Assembly (NCBI RefSeq): GCF_023715145.1
Contig: NZ_JAMBNP010000014.1
Coordinates: 62,001 to 126,000 of the forward strand
Source: Paenibacillus glycanilyticus
GTDB lineage: Bacteria; Bacillota; Bacilli; Paenibacillales; Paenibacillaceae
DNA length: 64,000 nt
Direction of reading: 5' to 3'
Both the position numbers and the translations under genes were made by a program. This document shows, in pieces, positions 55,584 through 63,539 of the stretch. Below the pieces are notes generated by a model. That model worked only from the letters and a program-made list of their open reading frames with translations. It did not search any database and was not told the origin of the DNA. Positions within the stretch are counted from its first letter, which is position 1, and the number at the start of each line of letters is the position of its first letter.

Positions 55584-56774
55584 TTGGAATCGTATTATCG
55601 CCCGACACGGGTAGAAATTTCGCTTGATGCGCTGAACCGGAACCTGCGCGCGTTCCGCAGCGCCATGCCGGAAGGGCGTCTGTTAATGGCTTCGGTCAAG
55701 GCGAACGCTTACGGGCATGGCGCTGTGGAAATCGCCCGCGAGGCAGAGCGGTTCGGCGTTGATTATTTGGGCGTAGCTTTTCTGGATGAAGCGCTGCAGC
55801 TTCGCCATGCGGGAATTGCAACGCCGATTCTGGTACTTGGGTTTGTGCCGCCAGAAGCGCTTTCGATTGCCCGCGACAAGGATATTACAATCGCGTTGTT
55901 CCGCGAGGATGTTCTGGAAGCCGCTGCCGCTCTTCCGGATCAAGCGGATGGCAAGAAGCTTAAAGTTCATATTAAGGTTGACTCCGGAATGGGGCGTCTT
56001 GGCATTATTGGCACGGATGAAGCCATTGCTTTTATCGACAAAGCGCTCGATCTTCCTCAGCTGGAGGTAGAAGGCTTATTCACTCACTATGCCAGAGCCG
56101 ACGAAGCGGACAAAAGCTATACCCGGCAGCAGTACGAACGTTTTCGCGCCGTCGCCGAACATGTCCGGGGCCAGGATCTGCCGATCCGCCTTATTCATGC
56201 CGCCAACAGTGCGGCGGGGATTGATACGCCGGAATACGGCGGCGATATGGTACGGCTTGGCATCAGCATGTACGGCTTATATCCTTCGGGTGAAGTTAAC
56301 CGCGACGGGATCAAGCTTGATCCGGTACTGTCGCTCAAGACGGAAGTCGTCATGGTGAAGGATGCGCCTCCGGGCTGGGGAATCAGCTACGGTACCCGGT
56401 ATGTAACCAAACGGGAGGAACGGATTGGCACGCTGCCAATCGGTTATGCCGACGGGTTCAGCCGGATGCTGAACGTGAATGGCAGTGCTCAAGTGCTCGT
56501 GCGGGGAGTAAAGGTGCCTGTACTTGGTACGATCTGCATGGATCAATGCATGATTGCTTTGGACGGCGCGGCGGGGGATACAGCCGTTGAGCCGGGTGAA
56601 GAAGTCGTGCTGATCGGACGGCAAGGCGAGGAGGAAGTAACGGCGGAGGATCTCGCTTCCCTCCTGGGAACGATCAACTATGAAGTAACCTGTATGATTG
56701 CGGCCCGCGTGCCTCGCGTCTATGTAAGAGACGGACAGGTGACAGCGGTATCGAATCCGCTCGTTTTAGGGTAG
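55584..56774 (+). CDS. alr: Alanine racemase
   Basis: Pyridoxal-phosphate enzyme that makes D-alanine for peptidoglycan and teichoic acids. The 396-residue chain has the PLP lysine K39 in ASVKANAYGHGA and the second catalytic base Y269 in WGISYGTRY. Length and motifs are complete. TTG start at 55584, with GAGGAGAAGGTG upstream. It follows the ydcC-like gene by 165 bases and precedes the EndoA toxin system, the Bacillus order. Confidence 0.95.
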   Translation: MESYYRPTRVEISLDALNRNLRAFRSAMPEGRLLMASVKANAYGHGAVEIAREAERFGVDYLGVAFLDEALQLRHAGIATPILVLGFVPPEALSIARDKDITIALFREDVLEAAAALPDQADGKKLKVHIKVDSGMGRLGIIGTDEAIAFIDKALDLPQLEVEGLFTHYARADEADKSYTRQQYERFRAVAEHVRGQDLPIRLIHAANSAAGIDTPEYGGDMVRLGISMYGLYPSGEVNRDGIKLDPVLSLKTEVVMVKDAPPGWGISYGTRYVTKREERIGTLPIGYADGFSRMLNVNGSAQVLVRGVKVPVLGTICMDQCMIALDGAAGDTAVEPGEEVVLIGRQGEEEVTAEDLASLLGTINYEVTCMIAARVPRVYVRDGQVTAVSNPLVLG

Positions 56775-56989
56775 GAATTAATTGCTAATTGCGACTATTC
56801 GCGAAAAATAGAGGATTTTTGCTGTCGACCGCGAATATGTTAAAGCAATTTGTATATGCTCCGGGGTACCATTCATCATGCAGCATAATTGATATACGCG
56901 GAACATAGATATGATGAAGTATAGTGGCAGCGTATTTTTGTAATAATGAATATTAATGGTTTTGGAAAAGTTTTGGGGGTGCTAGTTCG

Positions 56990-57271
56990 GTGGCCAATAT
57001 GCAGAACACCAAGAGGATCATGATCAGTTTGCCGGATCAATTGCTGGAGGAGGTCGACGGCATCGTCGCCAAGGAAAATTCCAACCGCAGCGAGTTTATT
57101 CGGCAGGCCATGAAGCTGTATCTTGTGGAACGAAAAAAACGGCAGATCCGTGAGTCCATGCAGCGTGGGTATCTGGAAATGGCGAAGATCAACTTGAACA
57201 TGGCCTCCGAAGCTTTTCAAGCGGAGGAAGAAGCCGATCATACGTTAGGCCGTCTCGTAAGCGGGGTGTAG
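56990..57271 (+). CDS. ndoAI: Antitoxin EndoAI (ribbon-helix-helix)
   Basis: A 93-residue CopG/RHH antitoxin that blocks and co-regulates EndoA. The N-terminal RHH (NTKRIMISLPDQLLEEVDGIVAKENSNRSEFI) binds DNA and the charged C-terminal part should fold onto the toxin. GTG at 56990 follows TTGGGGGTG; ATG 56999 is a less likely start. The toxin starts three bases beyond its stop, so the pair is translationally coupled. Confidence 0.92.
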   Translation: MANMQNTKRIMISLPDQLLEEVDGIVAKENSNRSEFIRQAMKLYLVERKKRQIRESMQRGYLEMAKINLNMASEAFQAEEEADHTLGRLVSGV

Positions 57272-57274
57272 AGG

Positions 57275-57625
57275 TTGATCGTAAAACGCGGAGATGTGTT
57301 TTTTGCGGATTTGTCACCGGTCGTCGGATCGGAACAGGGCGGGGTAAGACCAGTACTTGTCATTCAGAATGATATTGGCAACCGCTTCAGTCCGACGGTC
57401 ATAGTCGCGGCCATTACGGCGCAAATCCAGAAAGCCAAATTGCCTACGCACGTTGAGATGGAAGCGGCGTCGCACGGCTTCGACAGAGACTCCGTCGTGC
57501 TGCTTGAGCAGATTCGGACGATTGACAAGCAGCGTCTAACCGACAAGATCACCCACCTGGACGATGAAACGATGCGTAAAGTGGACGATGCTCTGCTGAT
57601 TAGCGTTGGATTAATTGATTTTTAA
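57275..57625 (+). CDS. ndoA: mRNA interferase EndoA (MazF family)
   Basis: A 116-residue endoribonuclease that, in B. subtilis, cuts RNA at UACAU. The chain ([63 protein letters not shown]) is highly conserved and complete, so the toxin should be active. TTG start at 57275, coupled to the antitoxin. Followed by a terminator. Confidence 0.95.
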   Translation: MIVKRGDVFFADLSPVVGSEQGGVRPVLVIQNDIGNRFSPTVIVAAITAQIQKAKLPTHVEMEAASHGFDRDSVVLLEQIRTIDKQRLTDKITHLDDETMRKVDDALLISVGLIDF

Positions 57626-57635
57626 GCCAGTATGG

Positions 57636-57669
57636 AACAAGGACAGCATTGTGCTGTCCTTGTTTTTTT
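57636..57669 (+). terminator. Terminator of alr-ndoAI-ndoA
   Basis: AACAAGGACAGCA / TGCTGTCCTTGTT with a TTG loop, followed by a T tract. Confidence 0.92.
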
Positions 57670-57819
57670 GCAGAGCAGCGTCGCATGATACAGAATAACA
57701 GGATTATTCAAGGTGAAACGGCGCTATCGCCATTCTTGGAGTTGCACGTTTCAATCCGGAGAATTCTGAGCACTGTTAATAAGAAAAACCTATTTCATCT
57801 TAGAAAATGAAAAAATCTA

Positions 57820-57849
57820 TAGACAACTATTTAATAATTTTGCTATTAT
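57820..57849 (+). promoter_or_regulatory. Candidate promoter of the Tad-type cluster
   Basis: TAGACA (57820-57825), 18 bases, TATTAT (57844-57849). Transcription would start near 57856, about 40 bases before a strong terminator-like hairpin. Confidence 0.5.
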
Positions 57850-57893
57850 ATGGTCAATTAGTTGTTAAATACATATACGTGCACGGCTTAGCG

Positions 57894-57948
57894 AAGAACG
57901 CAAGCAGATCAGCCTTAATAAGGCTACTGCTGCGTTCTTTTTTTTTTC
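57894..57948 (+). terminator. Leader terminator (possible attenuator) before cpaB
   Basis: Arm AAGAACGCA pairs with TGCGTTCTT, with an inner GCCTT/AAGGC hairpin, followed by about nine to ten T. It lies after the candidate promoter and 27 bases before the cpaB start. Confidence 0.65.
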
Positions 57949-57974
57949 GCCGGTGGACGCGGAGGGGAGAGAAG

Positions 57975-58691
57975 ATGAACAGAAGGAGAAATGCGGGAAT
58001 TGGCTTGCTCGCCGCTTTGTTGTCAGGGCTCTTGGTTTATGGCTTGTTCCAGCTGCAGAAGCTGCAGGTTACCAGAGAAGAAACGGTAGAGGTTATCGTG
58101 GCCAAGCAGTTTATTGAAGCGGGCAGGCAGTTGACGGAAGCGGATATCGCCTATAAGCGGATTCCGCGTGAAGGCTATGAGAAGGAAATGCTCGTTGATG
58201 CAAGGCAGGCGGTAGGCATGGAGACGGTTATTCCGCTTGGGACCAATGAGCCGATTCTTGGCTGGAAGATCGATTTGTACCATCTGCTGCCGGCTGGTAC
58301 GGAATCAACCTTTCAAATTCCGCGCGATTATGTTCGTTCAATCTCCAACGGCATCCGCGCAGGCGATAAAGTTTCCGTGTATTTATCGGGTGAGAACGAA
58401 CCGTCGAAACGGATGTTTGATTCGCTGGTAACGGTAGCCTCGGTCAAATCTTCGAGCAACGTGGAGATTGACAACATGAAGGATCCCAATCTGCTGTCAC
58501 TCGCGGAGGGGGACAAGGAACGGATGTATGCCTCGCGGCGGGATGCGAACGGCATGATTGAATATATTAATTTGAATCTGACGGAGTCGCAATGGCTGCA
58601 GATTGACAGTTATTGCAAGGACGGCCTCCATAAGCTGGTGATCGCCTACAGTCCGGAATCGCTGCAGCTGGAAGAGGAGGATCCTTCGTGA
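57975..58691 (+). CDS. CpaB/RcpC-like SAF-domain protein
   Basis: A 238-residue protein with an N-terminal membrane helix (about 8-25) and a SAF domain (about 38-105; EVIVAKQFIEAGRQLTEADIAYKRIP). Related CpaB/RcpC proteins are Tad-pilus assembly factors outside the membrane. The second half (VSVYLSGE, LVTVASVKSSSN) follows the RcpC pattern weakly. ATG at 57975 with GGGGAGAG before it; the frame is open much further upstream through the leader hairpin, without a start signal. It overlaps the next start by four bases. Confidence 0.78.
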   Translation: MNRRRNAGIGLLAALLSGLLVYGLFQLQKLQVTREETVEVIVAKQFIEAGRQLTEADIAYKRIPREGYEKEMLVDARQAVGMETVIPLGTNEPILGWKIDLYHLLPAGTESTFQIPRDYVRSISNGIRAGDKVSVYLSGENEPSKRMFDSLVTVASVKSSSNVEIDNMKDPNLLSLAEGDKERMYASRRDANGMIEYINLNLTESQWLQIDSYCKDGLHKLVIAYSPESLQLEEEDPS

Positions 58692-59536
58692 ATGCTACAT
58701 CGGCACCGCTAATCACCTTTGTTGGAACGACGCCGAATATTGGCACTACCGCTGCCGCTTTTGCCGCAGCCTTTCGGATAGCGGAAGGAAGCGGGAGACA
58801 GGTTGGCTATTTATGCCTGCATTTGAAGAGCGCGAAGCTGCACCGGTATTTGGGCATCGCCGAGCCGGCAGTGACGCTGGACAAGCTGAGACCGGAGCTG
58901 AAATCCGGGTCTTTAACGCCTGATAAGCTGATGCGGGCGGTTCAGCCGGTCAGAGGAATGCCGAATCTGCATGTTTTGTTCGGCAACATGCTGAGAGACC
59001 AGGCGGAGTTTTACTCGCCGGAGGAGATGGAGCATTTGCTCCGGGTCGCCGGACAGACGTTCTCCATAGTTGTTATCGATGTAGGGGCTTATTGGGATAA
59101 TGCGGCTACGATATGCGCCATGCGGGAGGCGGATACGCGTGTTATCGTGACCACGGATGCCTTGTCCCATTTTCAGGAAGACGGAAAGCGCTGGATTACG
59201 CAAGTATCGCCGCTGTTTGGATTATCAACGGAACAATACGACACCGTTGTCATTTACTCGCCATGGAGCACAGGAGGATATCGCATGAAGGACATTTGCA
59301 AAGAGATGGGTACAACGAAACTTGGAGAATTACGGTTTGGACATCACTTTTATGCACAGCTGGACAGCGGTCATTACGGCCAGTGGCTGAAGGAAGATCC
59401 TGCGGGCAAGCTTGCGATGCAGGAGAGTGCAGACCAGTTGATGGACCGCCATCATATACGCAGGGTAACGCCAACGCTTGCCGTCCAGCCTTGGTATCGA
59501 AAGCTGCTCGCTCATCGTAACGGGGTAAGCTCTTGA
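58688..59536 (+). CDS. TadZ/CpaE-like protein with degenerate P-loop
   Basis: A 282-residue cytosolic protein of MinD-like fold. Where ParA/MinD proteins have K-G-G-x-G-K-T/S, this one reads GTTPNIGTTAAAF, so both usual lysines are missing; a hydrophobic FSIVVIDVGA strand in the Walker B position remains. In position and fold it matches TadZ/CpaE, which places the Tad machine in the cell. It probably does not hydrolyse ATP. GTG start overlapping the cpaB-like stop (GTGA); its end overlaps the ATPase gene by four bases. Confidence 0.65.
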   Translation: MNATSAPLITFVGTTPNIGTTAAAFAAAFRIAEGSGRQVGYLCLHLKSAKLHRYLGIAEPAVTLDKLRPELKSGSLTPDKLMRAVQPVRGMPNLHVLFGNMLRDQAEFYSPEEMEHLLRVAGQTFSIVVIDVGAYWDNAATICAMREADTRVIVTTDALSHFQEDGKRWITQVSPLFGLSTEQYDTVVIYSPWSTGGYRMKDICKEMGTTKLGELRFGHHFYAQLDSGHYGQWLKEDPAGKLAMQESADQLMDRHHIRRVTPTLAVQPWYRKLLAHRNGVSS

Positions 59537-60903
59537 GCACGAGTACGGGTAAATTTTCTCCATCGGATTACTCTGCGCGGCTTAGGCTGGACCAGTCTGC
59601 CGCTGATGATCCGCTAGACCGCGGAGAACCGGCGGGACGGGGGGCGGATTTCGGGCGGCTGGCAGACGAGATCAGATCTTATCTGGCTGCCCCGAGGGGG
59701 CTGACGGAGGAAGAGCGGCGGCAATACAGCGAGACCTTGAACCGGGCTGTGCTTGGCTTTGCATCAGAGCGGGAGCAGGTGCTCGCGATTATTGCCGATC
59801 GGCTGATCCGGCTCCGCATTCATCACCTGGATGGTTACAAGCATCCGTACGCTACCCTTGCCGAAGCCTTGTTTGCCGAAGTGATCGGACTAAATGTACT
59901 CGAGCTTGTGCTGGCGAGAAAGGAAGGGCTCGAAGAGATTCAGGTTGTAGGCTCGCAGATCTATGAAGTCAGAGACGGACAAGCGAAGCTCTCATCCTAC
60001 CGATTCGACCATGAGCGGGATGTGGAGAGAATCCAGCAGAACCTCGTGCTCTACAACAATGACCGGATTAATCCGCGGAAGCGCTGGGCCGAGGTTATGC
60101 TGCGGGACGGCTCGCGCGTAACCATGACCGGCTTTGGGTTTACTTCCAAGCCAACGCTTACGATCCGTTTTTTTACCGTGAGGAGCTTTAGTCTTGAAGC
60201 TTTATGCTCGGCTCCTTATCAAACGTTAAGTCCGCTTATGAAGGATATGCTTCTGAATGTGCTTAACGCGCGGTTTAATCTGGTCATTATCGGCCCGACC
60301 AACTCCGGCAAGACGCATCTCATGAAGGCTTTGATCGCAGAGCTGCCCGATGATGAGAGGATCGTTACGATCGAAGGGCGCTTCGAGATGATGCTTGGCC
60401 GGGATTTCCCTCGGAAGAATACGGTTGAATATGAGGCCGACGAGGATGATCCGCAGCATCGGGCGGAGCAGGCGTTTAAGCTGGCTCTTCGTCAGTCCCC
60501 GCAGCGTATCGTGCATGCCGAGATCCGCGATATGGACGCCAATATTTACGTAAGGGCATGTACGAGGGGGCATTCCGGCAGCATGACTACGGTGCATGCC
60601 AATACCTTGGAGGATGTGCCCGAAGCAATTGCGGATATGTGCATGCTGGATGGTCGGGGGATGAACCCGGAGCGCTTGACGAAAAGGATCGCCGAGTACG
60701 TCACTCAAATCGGCATTGAGATGCGTTATATGAACGGCAGGCGGATTTTAGCCCGGATCGGCGAGCTTGTCTGGGATAATAACGAAGTTATAGTCCGGGA
60801 TTGGGCAAGATTTGATGAGGCCAGCGGGCAATGGGTCTACCCGCAGGAGCCTTCTTCTAAAGCGGCGGCACGACTTAGAAGAGGAGATGGCGGAAATGAT
60901 TAA
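59533..60903 (+). CDS. TadA/CpaF secretion ATPase
   Basis: A 456-residue type II/IV secretion ATPase that should power pilus assembly. Walker A GPTNSGKT (254-261), the Asp box region, VHAEIRDMDANIYVRA and the His box HSGSMTTVHAN are intact. A poorly structured N-terminus of about 50 residues precedes the N-domain. TTG start at 59533 inside the previous gene's end (TTGA). It overlaps the TadB-like gene. Confidence 0.92.
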   Translation: MSTSTGKFSPSDYSARLRLDQSAADDPLDRGEPAGRGADFGRLADEIRSYLAAPRGLTEEERRQYSETLNRAVLGFASEREQVLAIIADRLIRLRIHHLDGYKHPYATLAEALFAEVIGLNVLELVLARKEGLEEIQVVGSQIYEVRDGQAKLSSYRFDHERDVERIQQNLVLYNNDRINPRKRWAEVMLRDGSRVTMTGFGFTSKPTLTIRFFTVRSFSLEALCSAPYQTLSPLMKDMLLNVLNARFNLVIIGPTNSGKTHLMKALIAELPDDERIVTIEGRFEMMLGRDFPRKNTVEYEADEDDPQHRAEQAFKLALRQSPQRIVHAEIRDMDANIYVRACTRGHSGSMTTVHANTLEDVPEAIADMCMLDGRGMNPERLTKRIAEYVTQIGIEMRYMNGRRILARIGELVWDNNEVIVRDWARFDEASGQWVYPQEPSSKAAARLRRGDGGND

Positions 60904-61831
60904 GCTGTCTATTGCGGCTGCGGCTTTGCTTCTCTTCAGCTTGTGGTTCATTTCCTTGTCCAGCTTGCTGTTTGCCTGGACTAATCATCAGGAACGAAGA
61001 GACAGATTGAGTTATCAAGCAAGGAACCGTCTAAGCTACCGGCTGACAGAAAGGCTGAAACGCTTCGAACGGATATACCGCCATATATCCGAGCTTCTGG
61101 AGACGCTCCAGCTTAAGCTGAAGCCATCCGGCCTCATGCTCGGATCATTCCTGCTTTTGCTTGCTGGAGTTGCTGTCGGCGGGTTTTTCTTTCAGAGCAT
61201 TAAGGGAACGTTGCTATTTGGGGCGGTCGTAGGCTGCCTGCCTTACACAATATTGCGGGCGATGCTTATCCAAAGGCAAATGCAGCTGCAGATGGATTTC
61301 TTGCCGGCGATAGAACTGTTCTATCAATGTTATCTGGTGACGGGAGGAAGGCAGGTGCGCAGCGCGCTGCAACGGACAGTGGAGGAGCGGCGGCTGCTCG
61401 GGCCAATGCAGTCGGTGTTCGAACAGTTGTACCGGAACCTGTCGGTTCGTGGGGACGATGAGGCGAGCCTGCGTATTTTCTCGGCTGCGCTAGGACATGT
61501 CTGGGGCGATTATTTCGTAAATATTATGCGGGTGGCATTAGCGGAAGGCTCTCCGATTGCGGACAGCCTGAAGGAGCTCATTGCCGATATGCGAAAAGCG
61601 CGCAGGGCCAATGAGCAGGAGCGTAATAAACTGCTGGAGATCCGGATTGCCAACTTTACCCCCATTCTGTTTCTTGCTTTTTATATCGGAATTAATGTTC
61701 GTTACAACCGGGAGAACTCCTATTATTATTACCTGATTGATCCGCAGGGCAGAGACATGCTGCTTAACGCGATTGTTCTGATCTTTGCTTCTTTCCTGAT
61801 GGGGTTATGGCTGTCGCGTAAAAAGATGTAG
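60896..61831 (+). CDS. TadB-like inner-membrane assembly protein
   Basis: A 311-residue membrane protein with helices near the N-terminus (about 6-28), in the middle (about 80-128) and at the C-terminus, and the T2SSF-type cytosolic part (ELFYQCYLVTGGRQVRSAL...ILRAMLIQRQ). Such proteins form the platform under the pilus. GAGGAG is too near ATG 60887 but ten bases from ATG 60896, which is chosen; this overlaps the ATPase stop by eight bases. Confidence 0.82.
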   Translation: MIKLSIAAAALLLFSLWFISLSSLLFAWTNHQERRDRLSYQARNRLSYRLTERLKRFERIYRHISELLETLQLKLKPSGLMLGSFLLLLAGVAVGGFFFQSIKGTLLFGAVVGCLPYTILRAMLIQRQMQLQMDFLPAIELFYQCYLVTGGRQVRSALQRTVEERRLLGPMQSVFEQLYRNLSVRGDDEASLRIFSAALGHVWGDYFVNIMRVALAEGSPIADSLKELIADMRKARRANEQERNKLLEIRIANFTPILFLAFYIGINVRYNRENSYYYYLIDPQGRDMLLNAIVLIFASFLMGLWLSRKKM

Positions 61832-61849
61832 AAGGAGGCTGTGCAGTCT

Positions 61850-62716
61850 ATGGAATCGCTGCTGCGCGTGCTCATAGTTGCCGGGGAGTTTCTGTTTGGC
61901 TTCCTCGCGGTTTATATGATTTTTCAATCAATGCCCCGAAGGCGGCCTAGATGGTTCCATCTGGATGCCTTGAACTGGCGGACGAACGAGCTGCCGGATA
62001 AATGGCTGAAGCTGCTCCGGCTGTCGAGGGAAAGCGATTCCTTCGTAGAACGTGCCGCACTTCTTGCGGGCTGCGGGGTGACGGCGGATGCGGCATGGTA
62101 TTCGGCGGCAAGAAGAATATTGCTTATCGTGCTGCCGGCTGTCGCTGCCATATACGCAGGGTTATCCATTCAACAAGGGGCATGGCTTTGCTACACGTTT
62201 GTTCTATCAGCTTTTGTGCTCTTGTACTGGGATTTGCCATGGCTGCGTTCCTTCAGGCGGATGCGAGCCCAGCGGATTACGAAGGAAATCTACTTCATGA
62301 GCAACCAGCTGCTGTATTTGTCGGAATCGGCGCTGCATATTCATACGAAGCTGACTCGGTGCATTCCGTTTACCCGCACGCTGCGCGGGGATCTTGAACG
62401 ACTGCTTGCCGAATGGTACCACGACGCCGAGCAGGCGCTAAGACGGTTCAAGCTCAGGATCGGCACCGATGATGGAATGAGCTTCGTGGAGACAATCGAT
62501 TCCCTGCGTCTTCACGAGAGCCCGGAATATTACAGACTTCTGCGAGAACGGATCCAGGATTATAAGGAGAAGCTGGAACTGGCGAAAGAAAGCCGCAAAG
62601 AGTCTACCTCCTACTTCCTGTTCATCATCGCGGGAATCCCGATTCTGTATACGTTCCAGATTTTTATTTATCCGTGGGTGCAGGAAGGGCGCAAGCTGTT
62701 TGAGTCTTTAGGTTAA
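61850..62716 (+). CDS. TadC-like inner-membrane assembly protein
   Basis: A 288-residue membrane protein similar in layout to TadB: an N-terminal helix, a middle pair (about 80-125), a cytosolic part and a C-terminal helix (STSYFLFIIAGIPILYTFQIFI). It should pair with the TadB-like protein as assembly platform. GTG at 61841 lies two bases from GGAGG; ATG at 61850 lies eleven from it and is preferred. Confidence 0.75.
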   Translation: MESLLRVLIVAGEFLFGFLAVYMIFQSMPRRRPRWFHLDALNWRTNELPDKWLKLLRLSRESDSFVERAALLAGCGVTADAAWYSAARRILLIVLPAVAAIYAGLSIQQGAWLCYTFVLSAFVLLYWDLPWLRSFRRMRAQRITKEIYFMSNQLLYLSESALHIHTKLTRCIPFTRTLRGDLERLLAEWYHDAEQALRRFKLRIGTDDGMSFVETIDSLRLHESPEYYRLLRERIQDYKEKLELAKESRKESTSYFLFIIAGIPILYTFQIFIYPWVQEGRKLFESLG

Positions 62717-62775
62717 CTTGCTTAACAGAGCAGCTGTCTCTGGGAAAGAAAATGCTGTGAAGGAGGTGAATCAAG

Positions 62776-62937
62776 ATGCGTAATATTCTGATGACGGTTA
62801 TGCTGCTTGTTGTCGTAATCATTCTGTTTAATAACATTATTGCTAACGATACGACAGGAACGAGCAAGCAGATTCAGACGCAGGGCAGCTCTGCTAATAC
62901 GAAGATCGGCTCCATGTTAGGAACCGGTACCAACTAA
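62776..62937 (+). CDS. Small membrane protein of the Tad cluster
   Basis: A 53-residue protein with one N-terminal helix (MRNILMTVMLLVVVIILFNN) and a polar Thr/Ser/Gln-rich tail. ATG at 62776 after AGGAGGTGAATCA. It is too short and lacks the G/E cleavage pattern expected of a typical Flp pilin, but pilin or pseudopilin is the most likely role from position. No homologue recognised. Confidence 0.65.
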   Translation: MRNILMTVMLLVVVIILFNNIIANDTTGTSKQIQTQGSSANTKIGSMLGTGTN

Positions 62938-62949
62938 GGGGGAGCGGCG

Positions 62950-63096
62950 TTGAGGAGTTTGCTTATATCGATGCTGCTACTGGTGACCGTCATTCTGCTG
63001 TATACGGGGATTACCGGCGGAGAAGGCGGCACGAAGCGGCAGGTGGAACGCTCCGGAGCGGCAATCGGCGCCTATATCCGGCAGATGAGCCCATGA
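62950..63096 (+). CDS. Small membrane protein of the Tad cluster, second
   Basis: A 48-residue protein, TTG start at 62950 with GGGGGAG upstream. N-terminal helix (SLLISMLLLVTVILLY) then GEGG and a basic-polar tail. Its end overlaps the next ATG (ATGA). Function unknown; it resembles its neighbours only in size and layout. Confidence 0.6.
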   Translation: MRSLLISMLLLVTVILLYTGITGGEGGTKRQVERSGAAIGAYIRQMSP

Positions 63097-63518
63097 GAAA
63101 TATTTTAGTATTCGTGTTGTTTGCCGCCATGGTGTGCTGGATGATGTTTTCACCGATTTATAAGCATGTGCTGATTGCAAGGCAGGCGGTGCTTCAGCAA
63201 GAGACCGATTACTTGCTCGAGGTCGGGGCAAGCGGGAGCTACGGTTACATTGATGCAGCCATGATGGAGCAGTCGAAAGAGCGTCTTGCCGCCTTCGGAA
63301 TGCGACCGGAGCTTGTCCGATTCGAGGTGACGGCGGATAACGGTCTTGCTGCGACTGATCCGGCTTCACCTTTGCCGAGGGGATCGGGAATGATGCTGCA
63401 GATGAGCTATCCGTATGAGAACTTGTTCCAGATCGACCGTTTGATTGGACTAGCTCCCATTTCTCCGGACAGCCGGATGCGGACGTTTGGGATGAAGATG
63501 AGCGAGTACATGCCGTAA
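63093..63518 (+). CDS. Pseudopilin-like membrane protein of the Tad cluster
   Basis: A 141-residue protein with one N-terminal helix (MRNILVFVLFAAMVCWMMF) starting like the 53-residue protein (MRNIL). The rest is exposed: a helical start (LIARQAVLQQETDYLLEVG) and a mixed domain, as in TadE-like minor pilins. ATG overlaps the previous stop. No specific family recognised. Confidence 0.6.
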   Translation: MRNILVFVLFAAMVCWMMFSPIYKHVLIARQAVLQQETDYLLEVGASGSYGYIDAAMMEQSKERLAAFGMRPELVRFEVTADNGLAATDPASPLPRGSGMMLQMSYPYENLFQIDRLIGLAPISPDSRMRTFGMKMSEYMP

Positions 63519-63539
63519 GGCGTTAAAAGAGGAGCTGCC

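Larger units (their letters stand above)
57626..57974 (+). other. Gap ahead of the Tad-type cluster
   Basis: 349 bases without a gene: the ndoA terminator, about 120 bases with nothing recognised, then a promoter-and-hairpin leader in front of the cpaB-like gene (listed separately). An open frame with an ATG at 57807 runs in frame into cpaB through the hairpin; it lacks a ribosome site and is not called. Confidence 0.55.

Noticed and set aside
57700-57950. c-di-GMP riboswitch before the Tad cluster
   Set aside because: A GCACGGC/ACGCAAGC resemblance was noted, but the conserved core and stems of c-di-GMP-I aptamers could not be drawn.
57807-57974. N-terminal extension of the cpaB-like protein from ATG 57807
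   Set aside because: No ribosome site, and the frame crosses a promoter and a terminator-like hairpin; ATG 57975 has a good site.
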